Below, piece after piece: positions 18,132 to 28,230 of a DNA stretch of 64,000 nucleotides (positions are counted from its first letter, which is position 1; each line of letters begins with the position of its first letter). The translations under genes and the position numbers were made by a program. The notes beneath the pieces are model-generated. The model had not been told where the DNA came from, searched no databases, and saw nothing but the letters and a program-made list of their open reading frames with translations. Source of the DNA: Treponema sp. Its GTDB lineage: Bacteria > Spirochaetota > Spirochaetia > Treponematales > Treponemataceae. The DNA lies in the NCBI GenBank assembly GCA_017935745.1, contig JAGBGX010000012.1:124001-188000 (forward strand). The letters run 5' to 3'.

Positions 18132-18517
18132 AAGGATACGCTGACCGCGCTGCAAGCTTGTAATGACACATGGTTGCGGTGAGGAAAAGTCCGGGCTCCT
18201 CCGGAAAAGATGCCGGGTAATAACCGGGCGGCAGGCAGCTTTGCTATGCAAAGCTGCCCTCTGACAGAGAGTGCTACAGAAAAGAACCGCCTGGCACACG
18301 CCGGGCAAGGGTGAAAAGGCAGGGTAAGAGCCTACCGCGTTTCTGGCAACAGGGACGGCATAAGCAAACCTCATCTGGAGCAAAATCAGACAGCAGCTTG
18401 GTTTCCGGCCTTATGCTGCGGGTAGATTGCTGGAGATGCCGGGCAACCGGCATTGCAGACAGATGGTCAGCGCGCTTTTCAAAGCGCTCCAGAACCCGGC
18501 TTACGTATCCTTTTTTT
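18132..18517 (+). ncRNA. rnpB: RNase P RNA, bacterial class A
   Basis: The catalytic RNA of RNase P trims the 5' leaders of tRNA precursors. Signature pieces are present in order: GAGGAAAGTCCGGGCTCC near 18180, ACAGAAA near 18275, AAGGGTGAAAAGG near 18308, GTAAGAGCCTACCGC near 18325, and AGAACCCGGCTTACG near 18490. Helix P1 is AAGGATACG (18132-18140) with CGTATCCTT (18504-18512), and the T-run to 18517 acts as terminator. Exact ends are inferred from P1. No open reading frame here is credible. Confidence 0.95.
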
Positions 18518-18584
18518 ATTTTGAGCAAGACTGGCTGAAAATGCTCAGATCTGGCAGTTTTTTTTCATTGTTTTGGGCGGGGAA

Positions 18585-19547
18585 ATGAGAAGAAAATACG
18601 GCTTGGAACTGTTTTATCATAAAAAAAAGGCGTTTGCCGTCATGCTGGCAGCAGTTTTTTTTGCTGTCCTTCTGATTGCTGTCCTTTCATTTGTATGCAT
18701 ACGGTTTCTGCGGAACAGCGCCTTTAGCCGCGGCTCGGTTTCTTCAATATATAAGAACTGGTCTCTGCATACGGAGGAAGGCTACAAGGCTGTACATGAG
18801 GCATCGCTTGCGATTCTTGAGGCGAAGCCGTATCACAATCTGGCCCTGACATTCCTTGGATACAGTTCCTTTATGCTTGCTGAGTCTGAGGTTGACAGCA
18901 CAAGGTCGCAGGAACTTCTGGATCAGTCAATTTCCAGCCTGAGAAAAGCGATGCGCACATGCAAAAAAGAAACGCTTCCCCAGATTCAGTATATGCTTGG
19001 CCGGGCGTACTTCTACAAAAATAAAATTTCAGCCTATCACTATTATTCAGATCTGGCGGTAAAGTACCTTTCGTGCGCTGTTGAGAACGGCTACAGGTCG
19101 GATGACATACCGCTTCTGCTCGGACTGAGCTATGCCGCGCTCGGCGAGACGGACAGGAGCATAGAGGCGTTTACAGAGTCGCTTCTAGTCCGTGAGACAG
19201 ACACGCTTCTGTTTAACATTGCGAAGCAGTACTGCAATAACGGGCAGGAATCAGTTGCAAAGCAGTACCTTGTGCGTGTCATTGAAACAAGCCAGAATGA
19301 AGAGCTTTTAAACGGCAGCCGTATCCTTCTTGGACAGATATATACCAATGAAAATAATTTCTCAGAGGCAGAAAAGGAATTTCTTTCAATTCTGGAAAAA
19401 AATGAGAATTCTGCTGACGCTCATTACGGACTTGGTATATTATATGAAAAGAAAGGTGACACTGTGAAAGCACGGGCGGAATGGCGGAAAAGCCTGAAAA
19501 TTCAGGCCAACCATTCAGGAGCCTTAAAAAAAATGTCGGAAACGTAA
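18585..19547 (+). CDS. Membrane-anchored TPR protein
   Basis: The 320-residue product has one N-terminal membrane segment (about residues 16-40) and then at least four to five tetratricopeptide-like helix pairs (for example [38 protein letters not shown] and [20 protein letters not shown]). The TPR part is probably periplasmic. The ATG at 18585 is preferred over an upstream TTG because GGGCGGGGAA precedes it. It lies between rnpB and mreB and may belong to the rod-shape transcript. The role is unknown; scaffolding of cell-wall machinery would be an inference from position. Confidence 0.85.
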   Translation: MRRKYGLELFYHKKKAFAVMLAAVFFAVLLIAVLSFVCIRFLRNSAFSRGSVSSIYKNWSLHTEEGYKAVHEASLAILEAKPYHNLALTFLGYSSFMLAESEVDSTRSQELLDQSISSLRKAMRTCKKETLPQIQYMLGRAYFYKNKISAYHYYSDLAVKYLSCAVENGYRSDDIPLLLGLSYAALGETDRSIEAFTESLLVRETDTLLFNIAKQYCNNGQESVAKQYLVRVIETSQNEELLNGSRILLGQIYTNENNFSEAEKEFLSILEKNENSADAHYGLGILYEKKGDTVKARAEWRKSLKIQANHSGALKKMSET

Positions 19548-19606
19548 CGGATTTTTCAGCCTTGAACGCGGCTGGATTTCTGTGCGGAAAGCTTGGAGGA
19601 GGAAAA

Positions 19607-20659
19607 ATGGGCTTTTTAGATAGTTTTACAACTGATATAGGAATTGACCTTGGAACCTGTAATACGCTTATTTATGTCCGCGGGCAGGGAATTGTGATCG
19701 ACGAGCCGTCTGTTGTCGCAGTGGAAAAAGGGACTGGAAGAATTGAGGCGGTCGGTGTAGAGGCTAAGAGAATGCTCTGGAAAACACCGGGAAACATTGT
19801 TGCAATCAGGCCGCTTGCAGACGGAGTTATCTCCGACAGCGATTCAACGGAAAAGATGCTCAAGTACTTTATTTCAAAGGTCATTCCGCGCCATCATCTG
19901 CTGAAGTCAATCCGCATGAAAATAGGAATTCCGTCATGCATCACACAGGTTCAGCAGGACGCTGTCATGGCGGCAGCGTTAAAAGCCGGCGCAAAGGAAG
20001 TCAAGCTTATTGAAGAAAGCCTTGCTGCGGCAATCGGCGCTGAAATTCCGATTTATGAGCCTGCCGGACACATGGTCTGCGATATCGGCGGCGGCACAAC
20101 GGAAGTGTCTGTCATTTCCCTTGGCGGCATGGTCGTGACAAGCTCTATCAGAATCGGCGGAAACGCATTTGATGAAGCGATTATCAAGCATATCCGTTCC
20201 GTCCACAACCTGATTATCGGGCAGCAGACGGCAGAGCGGCTCAAGATTGAAATCGGAAATGCGATTGCGGAAAAGAACATCGATGACGACAAGATCCGCA
20301 AGATGGAAATCAGGGGAGGAGATGCAATCACCGGGCTTCCGCGCCGCCTTGAAGTTGACTCTGTTGAAGTCCGCGAGGCGCTGAAAGAGCCTGTCTCAAA
20401 AATAATCGAGGAAATAAAGAAAACGCTCGGCCGGACTCCGCCTGAGCTTGCGGCGGACATTGTGGAGCGCGGCATTGTCATGTCCGGCGGCGGCTCCATG
20501 CTCAGAGGGCTGAAGGATCTTATCAAAAAGGAAACAGGCGTTCCTGTCTTTCTGGTTGAAAAGCCGCTTGAGTGCGTTGCGAAAGGCGCCGGAGAAGCGT
20601 TCGAGCTGTTCAAGGACATGTCAATACGGCGTTCCATCTATGAAAACCTGAACGACTAG
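19607..20659 (+). CDS. mreB: Rod-shape actin-like protein MreB
   Basis: MreB polymerises under the inner membrane and guides lateral wall synthesis. The 350-residue product has typical MreB length and the actin-fold motifs: phosphate 1 [14 protein letters not shown], phosphate 2 [15 protein letters not shown], and the adenosine motif [13 protein letters not shown]. The ATG at 19607 follows GGAGGAGG with good spacing and gives the usual MGFLDSF start; longer in-frame starts would overlap the TPR gene. mreC, mreD, mrdA and rodA follow as one operon. Confidence 0.97.
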   Translation: MGFLDSFTTDIGIDLGTCNTLIYVRGQGIVIDEPSVVAVEKGTGRIEAVGVEAKRMLWKTPGNIVAIRPLADGVISDSDSTEKMLKYFISKVIPRHHLLKSIRMKIGIPSCITQVQQDAVMAAALKAGAKEVKLIEESLAAAIGAEIPIYEPAGHMVCDIGGGTTEVSVISLGGMVVTSSIRIGGNAFDEAIIKHIRSVHNLIIGQQTAERLKIEIGNAIAEKNIDDDKIRKMEIRGGDAITGLPRRLEVDSVEVREALKEPVSKIIEEIKKTLGRTPPELAADIVERGIVMSGGGSMLRGLKDLIKKETGVPVFLVEKPLECVAKGAGEAFELFKDMSIRRSIYENLND

Positions 20660-20667
20660 AGAACGGT

Positions 20668-21552
20668 ATGTCAGGAAACATCAAGGCTTCTATCCGCATA
20701 AAGTCCGCGGAAATTCTGCTCGCGTTCCTTGTCCTGTTCAGCGGAATTCTTCTGGGATTTTCCGGCGGCGGTTTCGTGGTGAATTTCAACAGGGCAGGAT
20801 TTGCTGTCGTCTCAACGCTTCAGAAAGGTGCAGGCATAGTCATCGGTTCGGCTGCGAAGGCAGTAACTTCAGTGAAGGACATCGCCGTCCTGAAAAAAGA
20901 ATATGCAGAGCTTTTGGACAAGCTGAAGGACTACGAGTATATGCAGCGGAACAATACTGAAATCAGAAAGGAAAATGAGCGTCTTAAGGAACAGCTTCAG
21001 TTTGCCTCTGAAATCGAATACAGGAATATTCCGGCGCAGATTATCGGAAGGGATCCTGACAACCTGTACTCAGGCATTACAATCAGCAAGGGCGCACGGA
21101 GCGGAATAAAAAAAGGGTTCCCTGTCATTGCAGTTCAAAATGGAAATGTCGGGATTGTAGGAAAAGTGGTGACTGTCGGAATCGGAACAAGCCTTGTCAT
21201 GCCTGTCTATGACACAAAGTGCAATGTTTCGGCGAGAATCCAGAATACCCGGGACATTGGAATTGCCTGCGGAAACGGCTCCTATGACAGTCCGCTGAAC
21301 CTTCTGTACATACGGAAACGGGTTATGGATGACTTCAACCACGGGGACATTGTTGTCACAAGCGGTGAAAATGACAACTACATGAAGGACATCCCGATCG
21401 GGCGCATTTCAAAAATCACTGTGCTTGACTATGATTCATCGCTCAGCATTGAGCTGGAGCCTGTCATTGATTTTCTGCGGCTGGAAACTGTTCTTGTTGT
21501 GGATCAGAAAAATGCAAATGACAGGGTTCCCCTGGAAAAAGCGCAGCAGTAA
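20668..21552 (+). CDS. mreC: Rod-shape-determining protein MreC
   Basis: MreC is a bitopic periplasmic scaffold that links MreB to PBP2-RodA. The 294-residue product has a membrane segment at about residues 14-35, a coiled coil at about 65-110 (KEYAELLDKLKDYEYMQ, ENERLKEQLQF) and the beta-rich MreC domain (IIGRDPDNLYSGITISKGA, GIVGKVVTVG, VTSGENDNYMKDIPIGRI). It starts eight bases after mreB. Confidence 0.95.
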   Translation: MSGNIKASIRIKSAEILLAFLVLFSGILLGFSGGGFVVNFNRAGFAVVSTLQKGAGIVIGSAAKAVTSVKDIAVLKKEYAELLDKLKDYEYMQRNNTEIRKENERLKEQLQFASEIEYRNIPAQIIGRDPDNLYSGITISKGARSGIKKGFPVIAVQNGNVGIVGKVVTVGIGTSLVMPVYDTKCNVSARIQNTRDIGIACGNGSYDSPLNLLYIRKRVMDDFNHGDIVVTSGENDNYMKDIPIGRISKITVLDYDSSLSIELEPVIDFLRLETVLVVDQKNANDRVPLEKAQQ

Positions 21553-21581
21553 GAAAGCAATGTGATTTTACGGGAGGAAAC

Positions 21582-22091
21582 ATGATACGTTCTTTTTTTG
21601 CGGGCGCACTTGTACTGCTGTGTGTAACAGTCTTTGAAGCGGCGGTTCTTTCATCCATTTCATTTTTGCCGGCTGTCCCTGACTTATCGCTTATCTGTGT
21701 TCTGTTCTTTGCCGTTCACAACGGACGGATGCTCGGAGAGGGAGCGGGCTTCCTTTCAGGGCTTTTTCTGGACGTGCTGAGCGCCTGTCCGCTCGGACTG
21801 AACTGCCTTTTGCGGACCGTCCTCGGCTATTCGGCAGGTATCTTCAACAGGACTCTGAATGTGGAAGGCTTTTTAGTTCCCGTTCTGCTGGGAGGCTGTG
21901 CAACGCTGCTGAAAGCGCTTCTTGTCCTGCTGATTTCGTTCCTGTTCCCGCTGACAGTTGTTCCGTATTCCCTTTTTTCCTTTGAATTTCTCTTTGAGCT
22001 TGCGGCAAACAGCGTGCTGAGTCCGTTTGTATTCAAATTCCTGGGATTATTTAAAAATGCAGTCATACTGAAGCCGGAGCACGTTTTCTAA
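21582..22091 (+). CDS. mreD: Rod-shape-determining membrane protein MreD
   Basis: The 169-residue product is almost fully hydrophobic with five or six membrane segments, as expected for MreD. GEGAGFLSGLFLDVLS with LGLNCLLRTVLGY near residues 45-85 is the conserved block. GGGAGG precedes the ATG. The stop overlaps the ATG of mrdA by one base. Confidence 0.92.
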   Translation: MIRSFFAGALVLLCVTVFEAAVLSSISFLPAVPDLSLICVLFFAVHNGRMLGEGAGFLSGLFLDVLSACPLGLNCLLRTVLGYSAGIFNRTLNVEGFLVPVLLGGCATLLKALLVLLISFLFPLTVVPYSLFSFEFLFELAANSVLSPFVFKFLGLFKNAVILKPEHVF

Positions 22092-24022
22092 TGAGCAGAA
22101 GCACAAGCCGCCGCCTGACGGATTTTTCGGAGAAAGAGGCTGCACAGGGCGGAAATTCAGTCAGGAAAAGCTACAAGACAGCCTTTCTTCTTATTCTCAT
22201 TTCAGTTTCATTCGCTCTGTATGCGCTGAAGCTTTTTTCGCTGCAGATTATTGAAGGGGAGCAGTACAGAGTCCGTTCCGCGCGGATTTCCCAGACAGTG
22301 ACTACGATTCCTGCCCAGCGCGGAGAAATCTTTGACAGAAATGTAAACCTGCCGATGGTCATCAACACTGACTCCTTTGCTGTTGATGTAATCCCCGGTG
22401 AAATTCCGCCGGGCTACTTTGACACAGTTGCTACAAAGCTTGCGGACTTCCTTGGGATTTCAAAGGGCGCCATTGACAAGAAGATTCCGCCGGGAAGCAG
22501 AAAGTCCTTTTCGCCCATAGAAATCAGGACGAACGTTTCATTTGACATCATTTCAAACATTGCGGAAAACCTCCCTGATCTGCCGGGCGTTTCCTGGAGA
22601 AACAAGCCGATCCGGACGTATGTGGAAATCGGCTCGATGTGCCATGTTCTGGGCTATGTGGGCGACATTACAAGCGAAGAGCTCAAGCTTATGTACAACA
22701 AAGGGTATACTTCCAATTCCGTAGTAGGCAAGACAGGCATTGAGCGGCAGTATGACAGCCTTTTGCAGGGAAAGCCGGGAAGCATCAGCCGGACTGTCGA
22801 TGTGTACGGACGGATTTTAAATGAAGCGCCTGTAGTTGTTCCTCCGACAAGCGGAAAGAACCTTGTTCTCACGATAGACAGCGCAGTTCAGGTTCTTGCT
22901 GAAAAGGCACTGGGAAAGCGGGTAGGAGCCGCAGTCGTGCTCAAGCCGGATTCAGGTGAAATTCTTGCCATGGTTTCATATCCGTACTTTGATGCGAATA
23001 TCTTTTCAACTGATGAGGCATCCGCCCAGTATGCGCGCCTTGCAAATGACAGGAACAAGCCGATGCTCAACAGGGCGGTGAACGCTGAATATCCTCCGGC
23101 TTCCACATTCAAGACAATCATGAGCACAGCAATCCTGTCTGAGAAAGTGTTTCCGAGCGAAAAGAAAATAGAATGCCCGGGACGCATTACATACGGAGAC
23201 AGAGTGTTCCGCTGCCACATCGGAGTTCCCGGGCACGGCTGGCTTGACCTGAAGAATTCGCTTGCGCAGTCATGCGATGTCTATTACTGGACTGTGGGAA
23301 CGGAGCAGCTTGGCGTGGAGCGGATTGCAAGCTATGCAAAGGAATTCGGCTTCGGGCAGAGCCTGGAAATCGACCTGCCTGCGCAGAGCAAGGGATTTGT
23401 GCCTACCGCGCAGTGGAAGGAACGGCGCTACCATGAAAAGTGGCTCGGCGGAGACACAATGAACATGTCAATCGGGCAGGGGTACACGCTCGCGACTCCT
23501 CTCCATGTAGCGAACATGATGGCAATGGTCTGCAACAGCGGAAAAATTTACCGGCCGCATCTGCTCAAGGAAGTCCGCGAGCCTTCGGAAGGCAACAAGA
23601 CAGTCATACAGGAAATAAAGCCTGAGATTATGCATGAGTCTACTGTTGCGCCGGAAGTCTGGAAGGAAGTCCAGCAGGATCTGCGCTATGTTATTTCCAA
23701 CGGAACCGCAGTGTACCCTATGCACAATAATACAGTTCAGATTGCCGGAAAAACTGGAACAGCAGAAGTCAACGGTGTCGGAAAGGACCACTGGCATTCA
23801 TGGATGGTCGCATACGCTCCGTATGACGCTCCGCCGAAAGATCAGGTTGTTGTGGCCGTCATTGTTGAAGCGGTGAACAAGTGGGAGTGGTGGGCGCCGT
23901 ATGCAACAAACATCATCATTCAGGGAATTTTCAACAACCAGACGTTTGAAGAATCTGTTGACGCCCTGAAATTCCGCTACTTGCTGAATCAGCAGAATGC
24001 CGCAGGAGGAAGACGGGAATGA
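22091..24022 (+). CDS. mrdA: Penicillin-binding protein 2, peptidoglycan transpeptidase
   Basis: PBP2 crosslinks peptidoglycan during elongation together with RodA. The 643-residue product has one N-terminal membrane segment (about residues 28-50), a pedestal domain (QRGEIFDRNVNLPMV), and a transpeptidase domain. The active-site serine is S338 in PPASTFKT, the second motif is QSCD in LAQSCDVYYWTVG, and KTG starts at K554 in IAGKTGTAEVNG. It overlaps mreD by one base and rodA by four. Confidence 0.96.
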   Translation: MSRSTSRRLTDFSEKEAAQGGNSVRKSYKTAFLLILISVSFALYALKLFSLQIIEGEQYRVRSARISQTVTTIPAQRGEIFDRNVNLPMVINTDSFAVDVIPGEIPPGYFDTVATKLADFLGISKGAIDKKIPPGSRKSFSPIEIRTNVSFDIISNIAENLPDLPGVSWRNKPIRTYVEIGSMCHVLGYVGDITSEELKLMYNKGYTSNSVVGKTGIERQYDSLLQGKPGSISRTVDVYGRILNEAPVVVPPTSGKNLVLTIDSAVQVLAEKALGKRVGAAVVLKPDSGEILAMVSYPYFDANIFSTDEASAQYARLANDRNKPMLNRAVNAEYPPASTFKTIMSTAILSEKVFPSEKKIECPGRITYGDRVFRCHIGVPGHGWLDLKNSLAQSCDVYYWTVGTEQLGVERIASYAKEFGFGQSLEIDLPAQSKGFVPTAQWKERRYHEKWLGGDTMNMSIGQGYTLATPLHVANMMAMVCNSGKIYRPHLLKEVREPSEGNKTVIQEIKPEIMHESTVAPEVWKEVQQDLRYVISNGTAVYPMHNNTVQIAGKTGTAEVNGVGKDHWHSWMVAYAPYDAPPKDQVVVAVIVEAVNKWEWWAPYATNIIIQGIFNNQTFEESVDALKFRYLLNQQNAAGGRRE

Positions 24023-25338
24023 AAATCAGGCTTTTCAGCGCAATTGACTATCTGCTGCTGCTCTGTGTTCTGTTTCTGGTGACAATCGGAATCACTTTCA
24101 TTTATTCATCGGGAATCAATTCAGACGGAATTATGGTTTCAAATGAATATATAAAGCAGATTGTGTGGACCTGCATCGGAATTGCAGTGATGATAGCTGT
24201 CACTGCGGTTGACTACAAGCTTACGGAACGGTACTCGGCCCATTTTTTTATTGCCATGGCTGCTGTTCTTGTGTACACGCATTTTTTCGGACGGTATGTA
24301 AACGGAGCGAGAAGCTGGCTCGGCATAGGAATGCTTGGAATCCAGCCGTCGGAGCTTATGAAAATTGCCTTTATCCTGTTTTTTGCGCACTATCTGAAGC
24401 AGTCTGAAAATGAAAAGCCCAGAAAACGGTTTATCATATCCCTGTGCATCATGGGCATTCCCATGGGGCTGATTCTTTTGCAGCCGGATCTGGGCACCGC
24501 AAGCGTCTTTCTTCCGATATTCCTTTTTATGGGCTTTATGGCGAACATACCGGTCCGTTACCTTATGATTGTGTTTCTGACAGGCGTATCAACTGTCGTT
24601 CTCACTGTGCTTCCGATATGGGAAACTGAAATCATAAAGAAATCGGTGCCTGTCATCCAGGTGCTTACAAACACAAGGCTCCGGCTTCTGATTCTGGCTT
24701 CTTCAACTGGAATTGCGGTTATCGGAATCCTTGGAAAGCTTTTTTTTGAAAAAAAATATTACTACTGGATCACGTATTTCTTCGGAATTTTTTCAGCATC
24801 GCTTCTGGCATCTGCCGGAGGAGGAAAAGTGCTGAAGCCGTACCAGATTACCCGCCTCATTGTCTTTATCGACCCGAACAGCGATCCCCGGGGCGCAGGA
24901 TGGAACATCATCCAGTCAAAGACAGCCATAGGCTCAGGAGGACTGTTCGGGCAGGGATTTATGCAGGGAACACAGAGCCACTTGCGCTTTCTTCCGCAGC
25001 AAAGCACTGACTTCATTTTCAGCATTTTTTCAGAGGAAATGGGCTTTCTCGGGGGAATTCTGCTGTTTCTTGCGTTCTTCGGAATCCTTGTGAGAATCAT
25101 TTTCATCATACGGCAGACGACAAATTCATACAGCTGCTACATTGCATCGGGAATTCTCGGAATGTTCTTTTTTCACTTTATAATCAATGTCGGAATGGTC
25201 ATGGGAATCATGCCCATAACGGGAATTCCGCTTCCGTTTCTTTCCTACGGAGGCTCGGCATTGCTGACAAACATGATTGCGATCGGGCTTCTGATGAGCA
25301 TAAACAGCCGCTACCTTGACTTTAAGGCCGCGCTATGA
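24019..25338 (+). CDS. rodA: SEDS-family peptidoglycan glycosyltransferase RodA
   Basis: RodA polymerises glycan strands from lipid II in the elongasome. The 439-residue product has about ten membrane segments and SEDS signatures: GARSWLGIGMLGIQPSELMK, LLQPDLGTASV, QSKTAIGSGGLFGQGF, THLRF-type QSHLRFLPQQSTDFIF and GIPLPFLSYGGSALL. The ATG overlaps the PBP2 stop by four bases, consistent with equal production of the two partners. It is slightly longer than E. coli RodA because of an insert around residues 205-270. Confidence 0.96.
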   Translation: MKIRLFSAIDYLLLLCVLFLVTIGITFIYSSGINSDGIMVSNEYIKQIVWTCIGIAVMIAVTAVDYKLTERYSAHFFIAMAAVLVYTHFFGRYVNGARSWLGIGMLGIQPSELMKIAFILFFAHYLKQSENEKPRKRFIISLCIMGIPMGLILLQPDLGTASVFLPIFLFMGFMANIPVRYLMIVFLTGVSTVVLTVLPIWETEIIKKSVPVIQVLTNTRLRLLILASSTGIAVIGILGKLFFEKKYYYWITYFFGIFSASLLASAGGGKVLKPYQITRLIVFIDPNSDPRGAGWNIIQSKTAIGSGGLFGQGFMQGTQSHLRFLPQQSTDFIFSIFSEEMGFLGGILLFLAFFGILVRIIFIIRQTTNSYSCYIASGILGMFFFHFIINVGMVMGIMPITGIPLPFLSYGGSALLTNMIAIGLLMSINSRYLDFKAAL

Positions 25339-28121
25339 CAGGGCTTATCCAGCCGCTGAGCGTGTTTGGAGCAGAGCTGAACAGCGTCCGCTCTCCGGCC
25401 CGGTACATAGGCGGCGAATACGGAATAACAGTCAAGCCGCATGCTGACGGAGACAGTTACTGTAACTTCGGCATCGCATTCCCTGATCTGTATGAAATCG
25501 CAATGTCGAACCTTGCAGTCAAAATCATCTACAACGGGCTGAACAGAATCAGCGGAATCAGGTGCGAGCGGGTTTTTGCGCCTGACACGGACTTTGAGGA
25601 GCTGCTCAGGAAAAAGAATGTTCCGCTGTACACGCTTGAAACCGGAATGCCGCTGTACGGCCTTGATGTGCTTGCGTTTTCGATCGGCTATGAGCTTGGC
25701 ATTACAGAAGTCCTTGCCATGCTTGACTGCGGGCGCATTCCGCTTGTCTCGGATGAACGCAAGGAAGGCTGCCCGATTGTTATTGCAGGCGGCTGCGGAG
25801 TCACAAATCCGGCTCCCATAGCAGATTTTTTCGATGCCATTATGATAGGCGAAGCTGAAGGCGGGCTTTTTGCGCTTGCAGAAGAACTGAAGGAGCTGAA
25901 AGACCGCGGCACTTCCCGGCAGGAAATGCTGTCTCACATAGAGTCAAAGCCCTTTATGTGGACAAAAAAAAGCTGCCTTCCTGACGGGAAAAAAACTGCC
26001 CGGCGCGCAGTTCAGGCGGAATTCGGCATTGAGCCGTCCGTTCCGTCATGGCTTCCGATTGCCTCAGTCAAGCCAGTTCAGGATCACGGGGTTGTTGAAA
26101 TAATGCGTGGCTGCCCGAACGGATGCAGATTCTGTCATGCCGGCATATACTACCGGCCGATGAGGGTAAAGCGCACGGAGCTGATAATCAGCGAGACTGA
26201 CAGCCTTGTGTCAGATGCCGGATACCGGGAAATAAGCTTGAATTCCCTGAGCAGCGCAGACTTTCCGCACGTTGAACAGCTTCTTGACACGCTGAATGAG
26301 CGGTACAAGGGCTGGAACGTGTCGTTTCAGCTTCCGTCGCTCAAGGTGAACAGCCTGTCCCTCGGCATCCTTGAAAAGCTTTCCGCAGTGCGCAGGAGCG
26401 GCCTTACCTTTGCCGTTGAAACTCCCGATGAACTGTGGCAGCTGAGCCTGAACAAGGAAGTCTATGCCCAGCACCTTGAAGAAATCATACAGGAAGCAAA
26501 ATCGCGCGGCTGGAGCACAGCAAAACTGTACTTTATGATAGGGCTTCCGCTCGGCAGCTGTCTTCAGGAGGATACAGATTCTGCACCCGCAGGAAGCGAA
26601 GGGAGCGAGGAAAAAGCAATCGCTGACTTTCTGCTGGAACTGCAGTCACGGACGCGCATCCAGTGCAATGTAAACGTAGGAATCTTTATTCCGAAGCCCC
26701 ATACTGCATACCAATGGGCAAGGCAGATTTCACCTGAGCGGGCAAAGGAAAAAATCGAATGGATCCGACAGCAGCTGCCGCGGGGAAAATTCCGGCTTGG
26801 AAGCCATAATTATGATGCAACAGTTCTGGAAGGGCTGATAAGCCGCGGAAACCGTGATGCAGGCGCAGTGATTCTTGACGCATACAGGCGGGGAGCGCGG
26901 CTTGACGCGTGGGACGAGCACCTTGAGCTGAACAGGGAGTGCTGGAGCAAGGCATTTGAAAACGCCGGCTGGGATGTGAACGGCTGGATTTTCAGAAGCT
27001 GGAATCTTGACGAACCGCTTCCGTGGGACGGAGTCAGCCTCGGGCCGTCAAAGCAGTTTTTTAAAAAGGAATGGCAAAAATCTGTCAGCCATACGCTTAC
27101 TGACAGATGCTCATCCAGCTGCACCCATAAGTGTGGAGTCTGCGGAACAGGGACAGCTGGAAATATCGTCTGCCGGTCAGAATGCAAAGAAACAGTCTCA
27201 GACTGTATGAAAAACAAGACATTTTTTCAGCCTGAAATTCATCCTCAAAGCAATATTCCTGTCCTGTACCGGGTTCTGTTTTCTTTTTCCAAGAAGGACG
27301 GCGGTGAATTTATTCCGTATCTTTCTCAGGTTGATCTGTTCCGCAGGGCGCTGCTCAGAAGCAGACTTCCGGCTGTGTTCACTTCGGGATTTAATCCTCT
27401 GCCGCGGCTTGAATTCGCCACTGCAATCGCACTGGGAATTCCGTCCCGCGAGGAGATTGCCTCGTGCTGCCTTTACAGCAGCGTGGATGCAGCCGAATTT
27501 ACAGAAACGCTCAACTCGCTGCTTCCGGCCGGTTTTACGGTTACAGAGTCGCTTGTGTTCCCGGTGACAACGCTGCGCAAAAGAGAGCCGCTGAGCCAGG
27601 GGCTGTGGGGCTGCACCTATTCATGCCGCTTTTTTTCAGACTGTGACGCAGAGCTGTTCATGAATTCGCTCCAGATGAAGTCGCTTCAGGACAGCATTCC
27701 GCAGATTTCTGTGCATGGCGGCGGAAGCGGAGAATTCAGCATCAGCCTTCCTTGCAGCGACAAGCTGTTCCGGCAGGCAGCGGAATCGTTCAGCGGAAAA
27801 AAATGGTTTGAACTGATGTCCTTAGAAAAGACCGCGACGCTTGCAAAGCCTGAAATTTGCGGCTGGACAGCTGCTGACGAAGAAAACTGGCGGAAAGACA
27901 GCAGGAATTTCATCAAGTCTCAGGACACCGTGCCGCTTTCAAGCAGCCCTGTATCCTTTATGGAGCTGTACCGTGCCATCGCGCAGATTAACCGCGAGCT
28001 GATTCAAAAGAAAGAGCAGCTTGACATGGAGCGGAAACTGTATGACTGTATGCCGGAGAAACAGCAAGCCAGCCGGCAGAAAACATCCTTGATGAAAACG
28101 GGCAGAGCCACTGAAAGCTAA
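25335..28121 (+). CDS. Fused radical SAM (TIGR03960-type) and DUF2344 protein
   Basis: The 928-residue product joins two families that are usually separate adjacent genes. Residues 1-230 resemble the degenerate cobalamin-binding domain of TIGR03960 proteins. The radical SAM core binds a 4Fe-4S cluster through C260, C264 and C267 in RGCPNGCRFCHAG. A Cys-rich linker (SSSCTHKCGVCGTG, about 590-605) follows. From about residue 635, YRVLFSFSKKDGGEFIPY and FTSGFNPLPRLEFA identify the DUF2344/TIGR03936 domain. An RNA or ribosome modification role is suspected for the family but the reaction is unknown. It overlaps rodA by four bases. Confidence 0.9.
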   Translation: MTGLIQPLSVFGAELNSVRSPARYIGGEYGITVKPHADGDSYCNFGIAFPDLYEIAMSNLAVKIIYNGLNRISGIRCERVFAPDTDFEELLRKKNVPLYTLETGMPLYGLDVLAFSIGYELGITEVLAMLDCGRIPLVSDERKEGCPIVIAGGCGVTNPAPIADFFDAIMIGEAEGGLFALAEELKELKDRGTSRQEMLSHIESKPFMWTKKSCLPDGKKTARRAVQAEFGIEPSVPSWLPIASVKPVQDHGVVEIMRGCPNGCRFCHAGIYYRPMRVKRTELIISETDSLVSDAGYREISLNSLSSADFPHVEQLLDTLNERYKGWNVSFQLPSLKVNSLSLGILEKLSAVRRSGLTFAVETPDELWQLSLNKEVYAQHLEEIIQEAKSRGWSTAKLYFMIGLPLGSCLQEDTDSAPAGSEGSEEKAIADFLLELQSRTRIQCNVNVGIFIPKPHTAYQWARQISPERAKEKIEWIRQQLPRGKFRLGSHNYDATVLEGLISRGNRDAGAVILDAYRRGARLDAWDEHLELNRECWSKAFENAGWDVNGWIFRSWNLDEPLPWDGVSLGPSKQFFKKEWQKSVSHTLTDRCSSSCTHKCGVCGTGTAGNIVCRSECKETVSDCMKNKTFFQPEIHPQSNIPVLYRVLFSFSKKDGGEFIPYLSQVDLFRRALLRSRLPAVFTSGFNPLPRLEFATAIALGIPSREEIASCCLYSSVDAAEFTETLNSLLPAGFTVTESLVFPVTTLRKREPLSQGLWGCTYSCRFFSDCDAELFMNSLQMKSLQDSIPQISVHGGGSGEFSISLPCSDKLFRQAAESFSGKKWFELMSLEKTATLAKPEICGWTAADEENWRKDSRNFIKSQDTVPLSSSPVSFMELYRAIAQINRELIQKKEQLDMERKLYDCMPEKQQASRQKTSLMKTGRATES

Positions 28122-28230
28122 GTATGCTGTTTTTGCCGTTTGAGTTTTTTGATGCTGCATTAAGTAGACAGAATATGCATTATAAGAAGTTAAGCATATC
28201 ACAATTTTTTCTTATTTTCCTGCTCATCAA

